Source: Eucalyptus grandis
Lineage: Eukaryota; Streptophyta; Magnoliopsida; Myrtales; Myrtaceae
DNA: 64,000 bases
Direction: 5' to 3'
Assembly (NCBI RefSeq): GCF_016545825.1
Contig: NC_052617.1
Span: forward strand, 55,756,472-55,820,471
Shown here: in pieces, positions 1 to 11,380 of the stretch
How positions within the stretch are numbered: the stretch's first letter is position 1
How the letters are laid out: each line of letters starts with the position of its first letter
Notes under the pieces: generated by a model
What the model saw: the letters and a program-made list of their open reading frames with translations, nothing else
Databases searched by the model: none
Told to the model about the DNA's origin: nothing
Translations under genes and position numbers: made by a program

Positions 1-1095
1 TAAAGAATTTAATTCAGAAGAAAACAAAGAAATTAGACAATGGTTTTTTTAATACTTTCCATAAGCAAGCCAAAGAAATTAAATAAAAATATTATGATTT
101 TCTCTATGAACATGAAACCTATATCTTCTTTTTTTATTGGTTTGAAGAATATTTTCTCCAACCTAGAGAAATTTACGTTTTTCGATCATGCTTATAAATG
201 ACAACTCGATAATGGCCAAACTATAAAATCTAATCATCCTCCTTTGAGAAAGATTAGAATCCAATATAGGGACAGTGAAATCATTTCTACTCCTTTCAGA
301 ATCACAGCTGATAATGATGAATCCCAAACTTCAAAGATAATACAGCAAAATAATAACACCAACTAGCATTTCCATACTATTGGTAATCAATTAAATAGAA
401 TAGATTCTTCTATTCAGTTGTATTCTACTCAATTACCAAAACCTGAAACCTTTAAACCATTGATTTTTTAACATTTTGAATTTCCTAAAGCTTATCGCCC
501 AAAATTTGCTAAAGCTTTAGAAAATGAAAGGAGGTCTTTAGGAAAGATACCCGTCTTAGACACTCTTAATGTTAGGGGACCTCGTCCAACAAAAGAGACT
601 TCTAAGGTCAGAGGTCTAGTTATCAACGATACTCCTGACCAAATAAATGTCCTTGAAAAATCCAATGAAGAATTTGAAAATGAATTAGTTCTTGAAATAA
701 ATATATTTTCATGGAAAAATCCTTAAGAACTTTACTATCAAGGGGCCACTCCTCCTGATATTGTCCTTGAAGAGTCATTACAAAGAGTTCAAAATAAGTA
801 TTCTCCTAATGCCATTTATGAATGAGATATAGATGGTGTCTCAAAAAATAATATTATTAATATTCCGAATCAAATGGTCACAGTAGCCAATGCCTATAAA
901 ACTCAACAAGAAATTTTATTATTGGAGTCGCAATTACTTCTGGTTAATGAGTATGACATAAGCTACGAGGCACTAGCCGAGGAGTTCCATATGGAGGAAA
1001 ACACTCTAGAGAACAGAGCACTAGACTTTTACAAAAGAACAGAAATTTTTATTTCGAGAAACAGAAACAAAATTTGCCAAACAAGCCCTTAGCTA
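1..1095 (+). pseudogene. Degenerate endogenous pararetrovirus-like (Caulimoviridae) polyprotein remnant
   Basis: A coding-like tract can be followed on the plus strand with several in-frame stops and probable frame changes. The clearest part is the frame at 874-1092. It begins near the motif VANAYKT and is preceded by a DIDG-type motif, an arrangement I associate with the coat-protein part of petuvirus- and florendovirus-like endogenous sequences of plants. No protease, reverse transcriptase or RNase H is visible, so this is a truncated fragment running off the left edge. The many stops indicate an old, non-functional copy. It ends where the duplicated BTB block begins at about 1110. The family assignment rests on a short motif recalled by eye; a Ty3-type gag remnant is the main alternative. 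Confidence 0.4.
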
Positions 1096-1970
1096 AGAAT
1101 CAATGGCGCATAGATGCTTGCCTAATCTGACAACCTTTGATAAAGTTATTCAAGTTATATTAACAAGGCCAGAACTAACATGAACTCGATGGTATAGGTT
1201 GTAGAGACATATATCAAGTTTATATGCAGGAACATTTAGAAAACATCCATCTTAAGCATGCTTAAGATCATAAAATGATAAATAACATCATAGATCAAGA
1301 TCCGAAGTATTACTTGAAAACAAATGTCTGCACTAGAAGTCGCGGAATTTTCAAAAGGTAAGTTACTTTAAATGAAAGGAATGCAGGAGTAAAAATAAGA
1401 AGTTGCAACCTAGGACAGGCAATGGGAAGAGTCATTAGTTGCTTCAATAAAAAATACAACAATGAAGAGAATTTTTCTAGTTCTCTTTGATCTATGAAAT
1501 GAAAAACACTTGCATCAGCAATTAGTTGCGAATTTCTTCTAGCTCTTTGATCTATGAAATAAAAACACTTGCATCAACAACAAGCTGACAAGTTTCTGTT
1601 AGCCTATAATTATATTATGTTTTCTATATAACTTCTAAATGTCCATAAGAGGACTTTCTTCATCGGCATATTTGCCTTCTCAAAGAAGTATGAGGCAGGT
1701 TTTCTCAGGCTTAGATACTTCTTTTACTAACAAAAGAACCAAAAGAAAAAAGACAAATGAATCAGGTGACAAAGTTTCAAAGTTTGGTCTCTATCATACA
1801 TCGACCAAAGTAACTGAAATGGTTGGTATCGAGCCTAACGAACGAAAAGGATCATTAAAACTAACAAAGCCCTTTTCTTGTGGATACGAAATTCTTTTCT
1901 GCAAAAGAGAGTATTACTTCGCAGAAGTATCTTCAGGTGCTGCATTTTTTTCCCACCTTGCAAGACATGC

Positions 1971-2349
1971 TGTCAGAAAAAGGCACTGCCTCTCTCTCTC
2001 TCTCTCTGGATTTCTCCAGATTTCTCTCTCTACTGCTCTAGATTTTTCTCTCCCTCTCTCCAGATTTTTCTTGACCACATAAGTCCACCGACTTTGCAGC
2101 CTGTAAATAGGAGAAAGTGTGTGTGTGGAGTGTGTACGTGAGGTGAGTGGGGGTGTGTGTAGGGGTCTTGTGTAGTGTGAGTGTAGGGTGATAGGAAGTG
2201 AGTGGGTGTGTGCGGAGTTGTGTTCGTGTGTGGCTTGTGAAGTGAGTGGGTGAGCAAGTACAATGAATTTGTGATGGTATAGAGAGTTTGTAATATTGTT
2301 TAATAAAAATAATAATTATTTTACTTGTACACCCATTTGTTTCTCTACA
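1971..2349 (+). mobile_element. Solo LTR (379 bp) inside BTB pseudogene A exon 2
   Basis: The insertion starts TGTCAG and ends CTACA, giving TG...CA ends, and is flanked by the 5 bp direct repeat CATGC (1966-1970 and 2350-2354). The uninterrupted site is seen in copy B near 22625-22645. Inside are a decayed TATA-like tgtaaatagg near 2102, a CT-rich stretch followed by a GT-rich stretch, and an AATAAA-like signal near 2302. No internal retroelement sequence is present, so it is a solo LTR, left by LTR-LTR recombination, in plus orientation. Reading frames predicted here are low-complexity artefacts. Confidence 0.85.
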
Positions 2350-2749
2350 CATGCTTCTAGTAACTCCAACCCAAGGCGTGGGTTTTCAGTGAGTATAAAG
2401 TATACTTGATGTTTTCTAAGCTTATCCAAGTTGTCTAAGATTAGGGACGTGGCGGCCTCCTTTGCATTGTGCTGGTGCGCAAAGGCATAGTACCTAATCG
2501 AGTTGCCCCAATTTAATTTTGATATCAAGAACTTCTCATGATAAGCTTTGAGGTGCTCCACTTGATACTTTTCAGCCGATGCCAGAAGCTCACAAGCCAT
2601 TTGCTCATTGAGGCATGCTTCAGCATAAAGAAAGATAACAAATGCTCGGAAGATATGATACGACATGCCACTTATCTTAATGGTGCCACTTCAGCTTTCT
2701 TCCATCTCATTCTCGAGCATTGCTTTAAATATTGGGGATTGACTAGCCA

Positions 2750-3946
2750 TATAGTAAATAGAAAATTGAAGAGCACTTAGAAAGTACAATTCTTGCAGTG
2801 TGAAAACTCAATAGTATTATAGGAGATATTTATGCATCCACTCTATAAGAGTCAAAGTTTGCTAAATCGAAAAAACTCGTATAAATATTATGAGCATGCG
2901 AGCAAAGCTTTGAATATGTACATGCTAAAGTTATCAATGACAAAAATTTTGAAAACTATGTTATGCTCATAAGTGTGCTATGCCACGGGAAAGACCATAA
3001 CTCAAGCTTTCGTAATGTTTGAGTTGATAACGCCAATGAAATGCACATAGTAGCAGGCAAAATGCATATCCAATGGCACAAGCATCGCTTAAATCAAATC
3101 TTGTGAAAGGGTCATAATGAATAAAGTATCCAGCTACGCAATTACTAAATATGTCACTTCATATAGAGGTTAATATTCCACCCTACACGACCCTCATTTC
3201 AAGCAAATAAAAGGAAACAATTAGCTGCAAAAGAAAAAATTTGTGAATCACTCTCATTTAGAAATCCGGTCCAAGCAAATAAATATGTACTTCTAATGCC
3301 TGAATAGATGAAAACTAATGTAAAAACTTCAAGATCAACCTAAGAGAGAGTTTAACAATTGACTAGGAAGTAAACGATATAATCCGTTAGTGGAAATGTC
3401 TTATGTAGGTGCATCTTTAGCAGAATGCAGTTCCAAATGTAAATGCAACCCGCATTTTCACCATATTTACCTCGCCACAAGCATGTACAATGGCAGAATT
3501 TTACAGTGAGCGACCTCACCAGCGGCAAGAGGATGATGAAGAAGAAGAAAACAAAAAGAAGAAAGGAGAAAGAAAAAAAGAAGAAGAAAAGGTTTGGTTC
3601 TAGATGTGTCCCTGGAAACAAAGAATATTTTTTTTACTTCAAATCTATTCTTGGAACAAAATCATTTCTAAACGGATTTCTTTTTTTTTTTTTTCAAGGA
3701 ATTAAAAAATAGAAGTAGATTAACAAATACACCCTAGTCCACTCAAAAAATTAACTACAATGCTTATCCACCGGCACTCTCGCCTCTTTTGGAAATTCTC
3801 AAATTCAAACGGAGAAAAACTCAAAATTTAAACTGAGATCAGAGCAAGAACAGAGAAAGAACCATAATTTAAAGGGAGATCAGAAAAGACACAAAATTTA
3901 AATCAAGGCAAAACCAGCCACGAACCGAGCAAAAACAGATGCTCAC
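2750..3946 (-). other. Intron of BTB pseudogene A
   Basis: The sequence lies between the donor (GT at 3945-3946) and the damaged acceptor. It aligns in patches with the larger intron of copy B, for example about 2890-3130 with 23180-23420 and 3280-3500 with 23560-23780. It contains an A/T-rich simple stretch at 3530-3700. No independent gene is seen. Confidence 0.7.
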
Positions 3947-4100
3947 CAGAATGGCCCTGTGAGCCGGCACTGGCTTAGAGGGGCCTCCGTTGGGACTGTC
4001 CCCCGCGGCGACCAAGACCACGTCGGTCGACCCGGGGCCATGAGGGCGACCACTGAGGTGGAGGTGGTTTATACTCAAGAAGGCGACTTTGGCCTTTAAA

Positions 4101-4247
4101 TCCTCGATCTCTCCCTTGAGCTCTTCCTTGGTTTCCTTGGTCTGTTCGGCCTCCTCGGAGCACCCCTTGCACGTGCCATCCTCGATCTCTCGCTTGAGCT
4201 CTTCGTTCGTCTGTCTGGCCTCATCGGAGCACTCCTTCCACGTGACG
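4101..4247 (-). repeat. Internal coding tandem duplication in BTB pseudogene A exon 1
   Basis: A stretch beginning tcctcgatctctc at 4101 is repeated from 4179. The first unit is 78 bp and the second a few codons shorter. It duplicates one CxxC-plus-coiled-coil segment (ELKREIED versus ELKGEIEDL), lengthening the coiled coil relative to copies B and C. Confidence 0.8.
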
Positions 4248-4748
4248 GCATCGAGCATGACGTGCTCCTCCTTGCAGGAGGTGCATGTGCATGGCATGGA
4301 GTCGGTCTCCTCCTCCTCGCAGGGTCGCTGCATTTGCTGAGGGAGAGCTAGTTCGCTAGCAGATCCCAAGAGATTTTGCGTGGATAGGGGCTCGATGAGG
4401 CCTCCTTACTATTTAATCAGCAAAAGACAGAGTCAGGAAGTGAATCAAATAAAATCTAATTTGGAAATCTTTTACAAGTAAAAAACGTCCGAAACCACCA
4501 AGGATATAATTATAGTTATGGAAAGAAATCTCTCACGACAGCTCTGAAATCTCTATTTGGATTTGATTAATTTACCCTTATATCTCATCCCCAATTAATT
4601 TCCATCTGGAATCATCACATAATCCGATCTTCTTTGATTAAAAGCCGAACACGATTTTCGATAAAAGATATCTTGTCCGCAGCCAATTCCGACGAAACAA
4701 TATCTAACTAATAAGTCTTTAATTCAAAGCACAATTACTAATATAAAA

Positions 4749-5471
4749 TAGGGGTGTGCAAAAGAACCGGGATCCGCCGGATCGCTCAGAATCGGACTGG
4801 AATCGCTCGAAATCAATGGTTCTTGAGAGAACTAGTCCGGTTCCCGGTTCCAATTTATGGGAACCGGTGGATACCGGTTCGATTCCCGATTCCATGGGCA
4901 GATCCATCCACCTGCTCACCCGAACCGGACCGATTAATTTTTAATATTAAAAAAATAAAATTACTAATTAACAAACTCTCGATAGCACCTCTCCGGTTCG
5001 GTCTCTCTCTCTAACCAAAGGATGAATCTGCCCACTGCAGCTTAGGATTTACGAGAAGGATGGAAAGGCCACTTCCACTTGAAGTCATCAGCAATAACAA
5101 AATATGTAGTGGAGGGACATACTAAAAGTTCTCTATATACTCCATGTTCACATTGTCATAAACATCAACTATTTTGTGAAATTTGCAGCTTGCCCATCCC
5201 TCTTTTAATGAGTTTATCAATTTTCAAATATACGTTGCTACTATTTCCGTTGTTCCTGTTCTGCCGATTTAGGGAATAAAAAAAAAAGGTTCTTATTGAC
5301 TCTTAATCTTCAATTGAGTGAGACCGGTTCCATGGATCTACTCGGGAACCGGATCGGATTGGCGGTCTGGTTCCCGGATGGATCCCGGTTCCAATTTTTC
5401 AGAACTAGTCCTTAGCGGGCGGTTCCCGATTCTAGGTCGGGAACCCCCCGCCCGGACCATGCACACCCCTA
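4749..5471. mobile_element. hAT-like MITE (723 bp), AACCGG-rich family
   Basis: The ends are perfect inverted repeats TAGGGGTGTGCA and TGCACACCCCTA. They are flanked by an 8 bp target duplication matching at 7 of 8 bases (atataaaa at 4741-4748, gtataaaa at 5472-5479). Both subterminal regions are dense in ggttcc and aaccgg motifs in opposite orientation. No transposase is present, so it is non-autonomous. A relative lies at 59813-60794. Confidence 0.85.
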
Positions 5472-5475
5472 GTAT

Positions 5476-5720
5476 AAAACGTGGAATAACGATGATGGAG
5501 AGATGCATTACAAATACGAACAATTTTTCACAGAAAATTAAAAAAGAGTAGCTAATAGAATAAATCAGAAAAATTAAGAAAAGTTCCAATTTGAGAAATT
5601 TAACAGAAGCTCGCCACATGTAATTTGAGGTTTTCTGGGTTCTTTCCGCAAGACGTGTCTACTAATGTATGGTGGAGTGCAAGAAAGCACACGAATGGAA
5701 CCAAAAAAAAAAAAAAAATT
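5476..5720 (-). repeat. Inverted piece of BTB-block upstream sequence
   Basis: The reverse complement of this stretch aligns with 9006-9220. Shared blocks include tctcaaattggaac and a GTTCCATTCGTG-like start that also occurs near 26530 upstream of BTB copy B. The distal promoter region of a BTB copy therefore lies here in the opposite orientation to its proximal promoter at 4430-4620, pointing to a small local inversion. Confidence 0.7.
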
Positions 5721-6800
5721 ATGTTAAGAAGCAAGGACGAAAAAGTGAGATTTTACTTTTGTTGATAGGATACTCAATTTGGCATAAGGCAATTTTTGTC
5801 TTCCCAGTTGTTAAAAATTGGTGGATCTAAGTAAATTCTTGAAAGGTTTCTTTTAAACTCTGGGAGGTAAAAATATGAGGTACTCTCTTGAGAGAAGCAA
5901 GAAAAATATTTCTCTATTTAGGGATTTCATAGTGATTCCGGACAGAAAATATCTCATGGTGAAGTAGTCAACTATGTTATTCTAGTGTTGTCTACAGGAA
6001 GTACCGTAGATGCTAGTAAGCTAGAATGTAGATAAATTTTACCGAAATTTAATTAACAACAAAGAGCGAATACACTCAAAATAGAGATATTGTGCCAAAA
6101 TTTAAGCAATGACAAAGCACCCAGAGAAGTGATTACACATCGAAATCTAATCGACGACACCAATTGGAAATAAAGTGTGATACAAAGCAATAATGAAATT
6201 TGCTTGATTTTTTATTTGGGGGGACGGCTAGGGGTATTTATATTTTATAGTGACTCAAGAAACAACTGCCTTCCGACGATTCTTGATGGTTGCAATCTCT
6301 TCGATCACGGATCTTCACGTTCCCTATTCTTCAACTTCTGCTTGCCTTTAAATTGACACTTTTAATCACGCGTCTTTCACGTGACCATTTGTGCTCCAAC
6401 TTAAGCACATGCTTTTCAGAGTCATCGACTGTGTTATTTTCAGTGTAAACATATACCCTAAAGGATTTTGAATTCTTTTAAAATATCACCTCTATTGCGC
6501 ACATTCTTATTCTACGGGCAGCTCTAAAGATAAACGTACATTCTCCTGACCTTTCGTACTCTCTGCATAGTTGACCAGCCTGCGATATTCTATAACATTT
6601 AGACATATCACCTTGATTACTTCTAATCTACTAATCGTCATCATTATGGGTCATATCGTTTCAAATCACTACTTTTCATGTGATCATTTACCTCGAGAGA
6701 TATACGTAAGAAAAATCCAATCTTTACGTTCTGGTCTTCAACCCTAACCCTTCGTAAGACTTCAAACCCTTGATCTTCTTCGCCGCTACTCTCTATCGTC
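5721..6800. other. Non-coding AT-rich stretch, no gene recognised
   Basis: I see no open frame, repeat boundary or RNA gene here. A pyrimidine-rich leader-like stretch just before 6801 precedes an ATG, and it is treated with the next entry. Confidence 0.5.
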
Positions 6801-8361
6801 ATGGCTCCCAAACCTAGTGAGTATTCCCTTGCGGATTATATTGTTTGATTCGATGATTCACAGGGAGACAAGTACTCTAATAATTGCTGCTTTCGCCTTT
6901 TATACTTAATCGAAGAATGACCTGAATGGCTTGTCCTTGGCTCCTGTTTTAAAGATCATCGAAGCCTTACTTCTCTCAAACCCTGTTTCCCCCCGGAAAA
7001 AAAAAGGGGAACTACCCCCCATCGAGAGATCTTTCGTTGTTGATATATTGACTACCCAGCCCTCACGATCCAGAGGTTTCCCGTCTTTTGAAGTTGATTT
7101 GTACGAGTGGTATCAGCGGATGAAATCCAATATTCGAATACAACTTGTTTGGAAAAGAGCCGGAATCCAGATGGCCTCAGCTTTACCTTCATGGCTGGTC
7201 ATAGAGCCACTGAAACTACAGAAGCTCCTTCAAGTCCTGAAGATTGTTGTCTTCATCGACCAACCCTCTTCTGAAGACGACACTGGAGCAGATGCCGAAT
7301 CGAGCTGCAATCCCCCATACCCTCTTTTTCAGGCGCATCATTTACTCTTGTTCCAACTCCTTTGGCAGGACGCGGTTATTATTCTTAACATGCTGCTCAC
7401 TACTCTCTTTAAATGACCTTTTCCCAGCGGTGAACGGAACTGACAAATGTACTTCCTGCTTCAATAATCAAACCTTGCTAGAGGAAAACCAACGCCGCTT
7501 CAAAACAGCCTAGTTCATTGAAACTTCCTCTTTTACTTCTTCCAGAACCAGAACACAGTATGCATTTGCAATCTCTTTGCCATACTTAATCCTGTATTGT
7601 AGGCCAAACTGATTGGCAGCATATTTACTCTCATCAGGCAACGTAGAGCTCTCTTTATTAACCTGATCGTCACCTGCAAGTCAAGTCATAAGTTTGGAAA
7701 TCTTCTCCGATTCTGACGTCTAATGACACCACTCTTGCTGCTGTCACTGCTCCTGATGTTCTTCTAGCCTCGGCTTCCACTGGAGGTTCATCTCCCCCTC
7801 CAGCAATGCCGCTGCCATCTTCTCCTTTGACTGAACAGTCAAATCAAAGCCGAACCAGGAAACCCTTCCAACATTTTGGCCGGGGCCAAAGCTTATTTTA
7901 GCAAAAGTTACAAAGCTTTTAACTCAGCCGATGGTGGACTCCAAGGACCCAACTTCCGAAGGTTCCTCTTCTTAGGATGTCATTTTGATGAGATGGTGAA
8001 GGACAAACTGTTAAGAATTTCTTAGAACTCTCGAGTGGTGGCCTTCCAATGATTGTATATCATTCATCAGCTGTTCCGAGACTCGAATCTCTACTCAGTG
8101 AGGTATGCAGCAGTGGCGTCTCTTCTACCAAAGCTTCGGAGCCTAGGCAGCAGTTCTGATGAAGCGGAGGTTTACCGACGCAACCACGAGACAATTCTCA
8201 CATTGACCGTTTCGGGAGGAGATCGTCCACGCCCTGATCATGCCATCGAAGAGGCCACCCAGCATTTGAAAGTCAATAAGACTGCTTCGCAAGTAATAGC
8301 AGATGACTTGGCCAATCTAAACGCGGAGGAGGAAATGGATCTCGAAAAAAGATTTAGCTAA
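6801..8361 (+). pseudogene. Unrecognised degenerate protein-coding tract
   Basis: An ATG at 6801 follows a UTR-like leader but stops after about 15 codons. Further coding-like pieces follow in different frames: 6931-7416 (161 codons with a DILTTQPSR motif), a Ser/Pro-rich part near 7720-7870, and 8053-8361 (102 codons, acidic, ending DLEKRF). A charged, coiled-coil-like tail continues to about 8500. Amino-acid composition and pieces in alternating frames suggest a broken single gene. It may belong to the plant-mobile-domain or retroelement-associated families, but I cannot name it. Part of it may be noise. Confidence 0.35.
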
Positions 8362-8694
8362 AGTGCGTGGCCAACAAAAACTCAAGCACGCTCAATGAGC
8401 CCTAGCAGAAGAAATTTCAAACCGAGGCACGAGCGACACCTCTCTCGAAAAGTTGAAAAAAGAGAGAGAGGACCGTTTGGTGGGGCTGAAGGTTGAAAAG
8501 AGACGCCAAGAACCGATACCTTGGTGAAACATCATTCCACTATCCATGTTTCCTTCCATTATGCACGCCTTGGTGTGAAACGTCGAGTCAGTTAATTGGA
8601 GCCGGCCTATTTTGTGTCAGGCCTTCGGGGTCGTCCCAGATATTTCCTTCTTCTCTATCTCCTTACATACACCGTTTCCTTTCTTCTACCATGG

Positions 8695-9220
8695 CAAGAA
8701 CGACCAAGAATATAACAATAATTATGGAAAGTAATCTCTCACAACATCTCTGAAATCTCTATTTGGATCTGGTTAGTTTACCCTTAGAACTCATTTCCAA
8801 TTAATTTCTGTAAGGAATCTTAACAACTGTGAAGATGAAAAATTATCTTATGCTAGATTGAGCATGTTATCAAGAAAAGTACAGTCTCAATTTTGTTTCC
8901 TTGCTTCTCCCCCATAAATAAATGAATATATATATATAAATAATTAATTAATTAATTATCAATTCCAAGTATCTTCTCTTAACAAAATTTTCTTTTATTT
9001 TTGTTCCATTCGTGCGCTTTTGCACTCAGCCATTGGATAGTAGGCTCGTGTCGCGGAAATAACGTAGATAACCTCTAATTATTTGTGGCTTGCTTTTGTT
9101 AATTTTCTCAAATTGGAACCTTTCTTAGTTATTCTCATTTATTCTATTATCTACTCCTTTTTAACTCTATGCGAAAAATTATTTATAATTGAAATGCATC
9201 TCGCCGTCGTTGTTGTTCCT
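8695..9220 (+). repeat. Detached BTB-block promoter fragment
   Basis: The first part (8700-8810) aligns with 4515-4625 upstream of BTB copy A. The middle (8800-9050) aligns with 26370-26580 upstream of copy B, and the end (9006-9220) aligns in reverse with 5476-5720. No BTB exon is attached, so it is an orphan promoter-region copy. It contains a TA/TTAA simple run at about 8927-8960. Confidence 0.7.
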
Positions 9221-10592
9221 CGTTTTCTGCTGGTTGTTCCACACGCAATAGAATGAAAATACTGATTTGCTGGGTTTTTATATCTTGGATGATCTAGGAC
9301 TGAATTAGAATAGTCTTTGATGATCTAAGACAGGGCATCACGGCCGCTTAAGGATGAGACACACTCGAACCCAAATTCGTCTTAGGTCAATCGATGCCAG
9401 ATTTCGACCCAAAAATAAAAAATAAAAAAATAAAAATCAATGCTGGATTGAAAGAACGAATTGAACCACCTCGCAATTTCTCGGTCGTCACTCTCCAGAA
9501 AAATCCTACAAATTGAGAATCCCCTTTCTTCTCACCACCATCATCGTGAAAAAGTACAAGTGTCTGGAGAACACAGTGGAGAACCAAGATGACTGAGAGA
9601 ACTCGTCCAAGTCGAAGAAGAGTAAAGATTGAGCTTCGGAGAAGGGAGAAAAGAGCTATAGGAAGCGCGATGAACAATAAAAAGAGAAAAAAAAATTTCA
9701 AATCGACATCGTTTTGAGTGGAGTTATATACGTTGAATCATTGATTGTGCCACTTAGACATCCGACATTGACTAAATCTCCACATTAGGCTAAATGTAAT
9801 ACATAGAAAAATCGTCAAAAGATTTAGAATTACATTGGTCAAATTAAAAGTTTAAAACTAAATTTAGTAATCATACATTATGTTTAAGATTGATTGAGTG
9901 ATTATCTATATGTATCTCTCTTTCTCTTTTTCTTTTTCTCCTTGTTTATACCTAGGGAAAGTTAACGTCCCCAGCTCCAAAGCAAAACATTTATGGTTGG
10001 CACCAAAAGTGTGCATCTAAGCTTGTCAATTGTGTGCGAGCAATTGAATCAATTGGCTACTCCCGTGGAGTTCTATCCAAACCGTACATAGGGAACGTTT
10101 GAAATTGATGTCCTCATTAATTTACTAAAATACCCTTAAAGCTCCATAATTATTATAATAATACAATCTAAATTGGTAATCTTGTGCAAATTCTCTTCAT
10201 CCTCAGTCACGCACGTAAGGCATGGGCAACAACTTGTTTAATACCCCGTATCTTGGCATTATCTTTTTTGAGAAAAATCTCTTGAAAATTAACTTCTCCC
10301 GCTCGAATTGAACATTTACCTCCAACTTCCACTATAGAATTAAATCATCTCCTACCGAGGAAATGTCTAAAGTGTGTAGAAAGTGAAATCAATTCATGTC
10401 CTTAATCATGTGATTAAAATGCGTAAGTAAAGATGAGGCCTGCGTGTGCGTTAAGGACTAGTATTGTTAAATGACAATGTGTGGGTGGGACTCAGCCCCG
10501 CATCAGGCATATGTGTAATTACCATTGCATGTTTAAAGGTAGAATTAGCATTGACGGTAGGAACATAGAGATGGCCAAAATACTAGTTAGAA
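9221..10592. other. Non-coding stretch, no gene supported
   Basis: One hydrophobic reading frame on the minus strand (9387-9701) is rich in Phe and Leu and looks like translation of A/T-rich DNA, so I do not call it. The rest is AT-rich with no repeat boundary I could define. Confidence 0.45.
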
Positions 10593-11232
10593 AGGAGAAT
10601 TGTCCAAATAATTCTAAACATATTGTATTTTTACCAATTCAGTCATAAACCTTTTAATTTTCAATTTAGTCGTAAATATGTTAACAATTTACCAATTGAA
10701 TCCTAAACATTTTGACAATTTGTCATTTGAGTCAATCCGATCATTTTTTGTTGAAAATCACTAATGTGGATGCCGGTTGTCCTACGTGACATTCTGGTTT
10801 TGATATGGATAATTTTTTTTTAAAAAATTCCGAATTATTTATTTATTATTATTTTGTTTTTCCATTTTCTTTTACAACTCTTGCCCACGGCTGCAATGGT
10901 CTAGCGACGGCCGCAAGCAAGGGTCGTGGCCCTCACCTACTCACCGGTCATGGTAGAAAAGAAAAACAAAAGAAAATAGAAGAAAAGGAAGTAAAAACAA
11001 TAAATAAATAAATAATTCAAAATTATTAAGATATCATTCAAATTTGTCTATGTCAATGTTGATTATACCACGTACGATAGCTAGCATTCATGTTAATGAT
11101 TTTCGTTCAAAAATAATTATATCAATTAATAAAACGTAAAAAGGCTTCAAATTCAATTGATAAAATTAAAAAATGTAGAACTTAATTAGCAAAAGTACAA
11201 CAAATTTATGATTTTTTGAATAATTTTCTCCT
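10593..11232. mobile_element. Long-TIR MITE, probably Mutator-like (about 640 bp)
   Basis: The two ends are imperfect inverted repeats of about 60 bp or more, starting AGGAGAATTGTCC on the left and AGGAGAAAATTATTC on the right. Each end holds two or three diverged units of about 30 bp of the type ttagtcataaaccttttaa. The same design and the same internal AT(G)TGG-rich core recur at 56938-58368 and 58645-59090. No clear target duplication was found for this copy. Confidence 0.65.
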
Positions 11233-11380
11233 AACTAAAATAATAGCACGCTGAAGTAGGAAGGGAGAGTAACGGCAGAAGCTAAACAAACGTATAGAGT
11301 CATAGAAGTACATAGATAGAATCAGTGTGATGTATAAAAGGAAATCCCACCCAAGACATGTCACGTTGTTGTAGATTTCA

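Larger units (their letters stand above)
1914..4352 (-). pseudogene. BTB/POZ domain gene, copy A, pseudogene (At4g08455-like)
   Basis: Exon 1 (about 3947-4352) encodes the Cys-rich N-terminus, a coiled coil and the start of the BTB fold. Exon 2 (to the ancestral stop at 1914-1916) encodes the rest. Compared with intact copy B, five lesions are visible. (1) The start codon position reads ACT at 4350-4352, and the next in-frame ATG is at 4333. (2) The exon 2 acceptor is TG at 2748-2749 where AG is expected. (3) A CGA arginine codon in the ML-EN-E-EES stretch is TGA, a CpG-type change near 2690. (4) A solo LTR at 1971-2349 splits the end of exon 2. (5) Several residues after the HQHNA motif are lost. 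Exon 1 also carries an internal tandem duplication. The remaining frame at 2316-2666 is only a fragment. Confidence 0.85.
1110..4640. repeat. Segmental duplication, copy A of the BTB block
   Basis: This block and 21725-26000 can be aligned over their length. The 3' flank at about 1110-1640 matches 21730-22260, the exons match, the intron matches in patches, and the promoter at 4430-4620 matches 25760-25920. Intergenic as well as genic sequence is shared, so this is a DNA-level duplication and not a retrocopy; the intron is also retained. The left end abuts the pararetrovirus remnant. The right end stops near a hAT-like MITE at 4749. Confidence 0.75.

Noticed and set aside
2030..2352. His/Thr-rich frames on the minus strand
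   Set aside because: They translate the GT-rich part of the solo LTR at 1971-2349.
4333..4369. Start of BTB copy A exon 1 at 4369
   Set aside because: That codon is TTG, not ATG; the position of the copy B ATG reads ACT in copy A, so no standard start exists before 4333.
9387..9701. Hydrophobic 104-codon frame that looks like a membrane protein
   Set aside because: Phe/Leu content comes from A/T-rich DNA (aaaataaaaa runs); no start context, homologue or repeat support.
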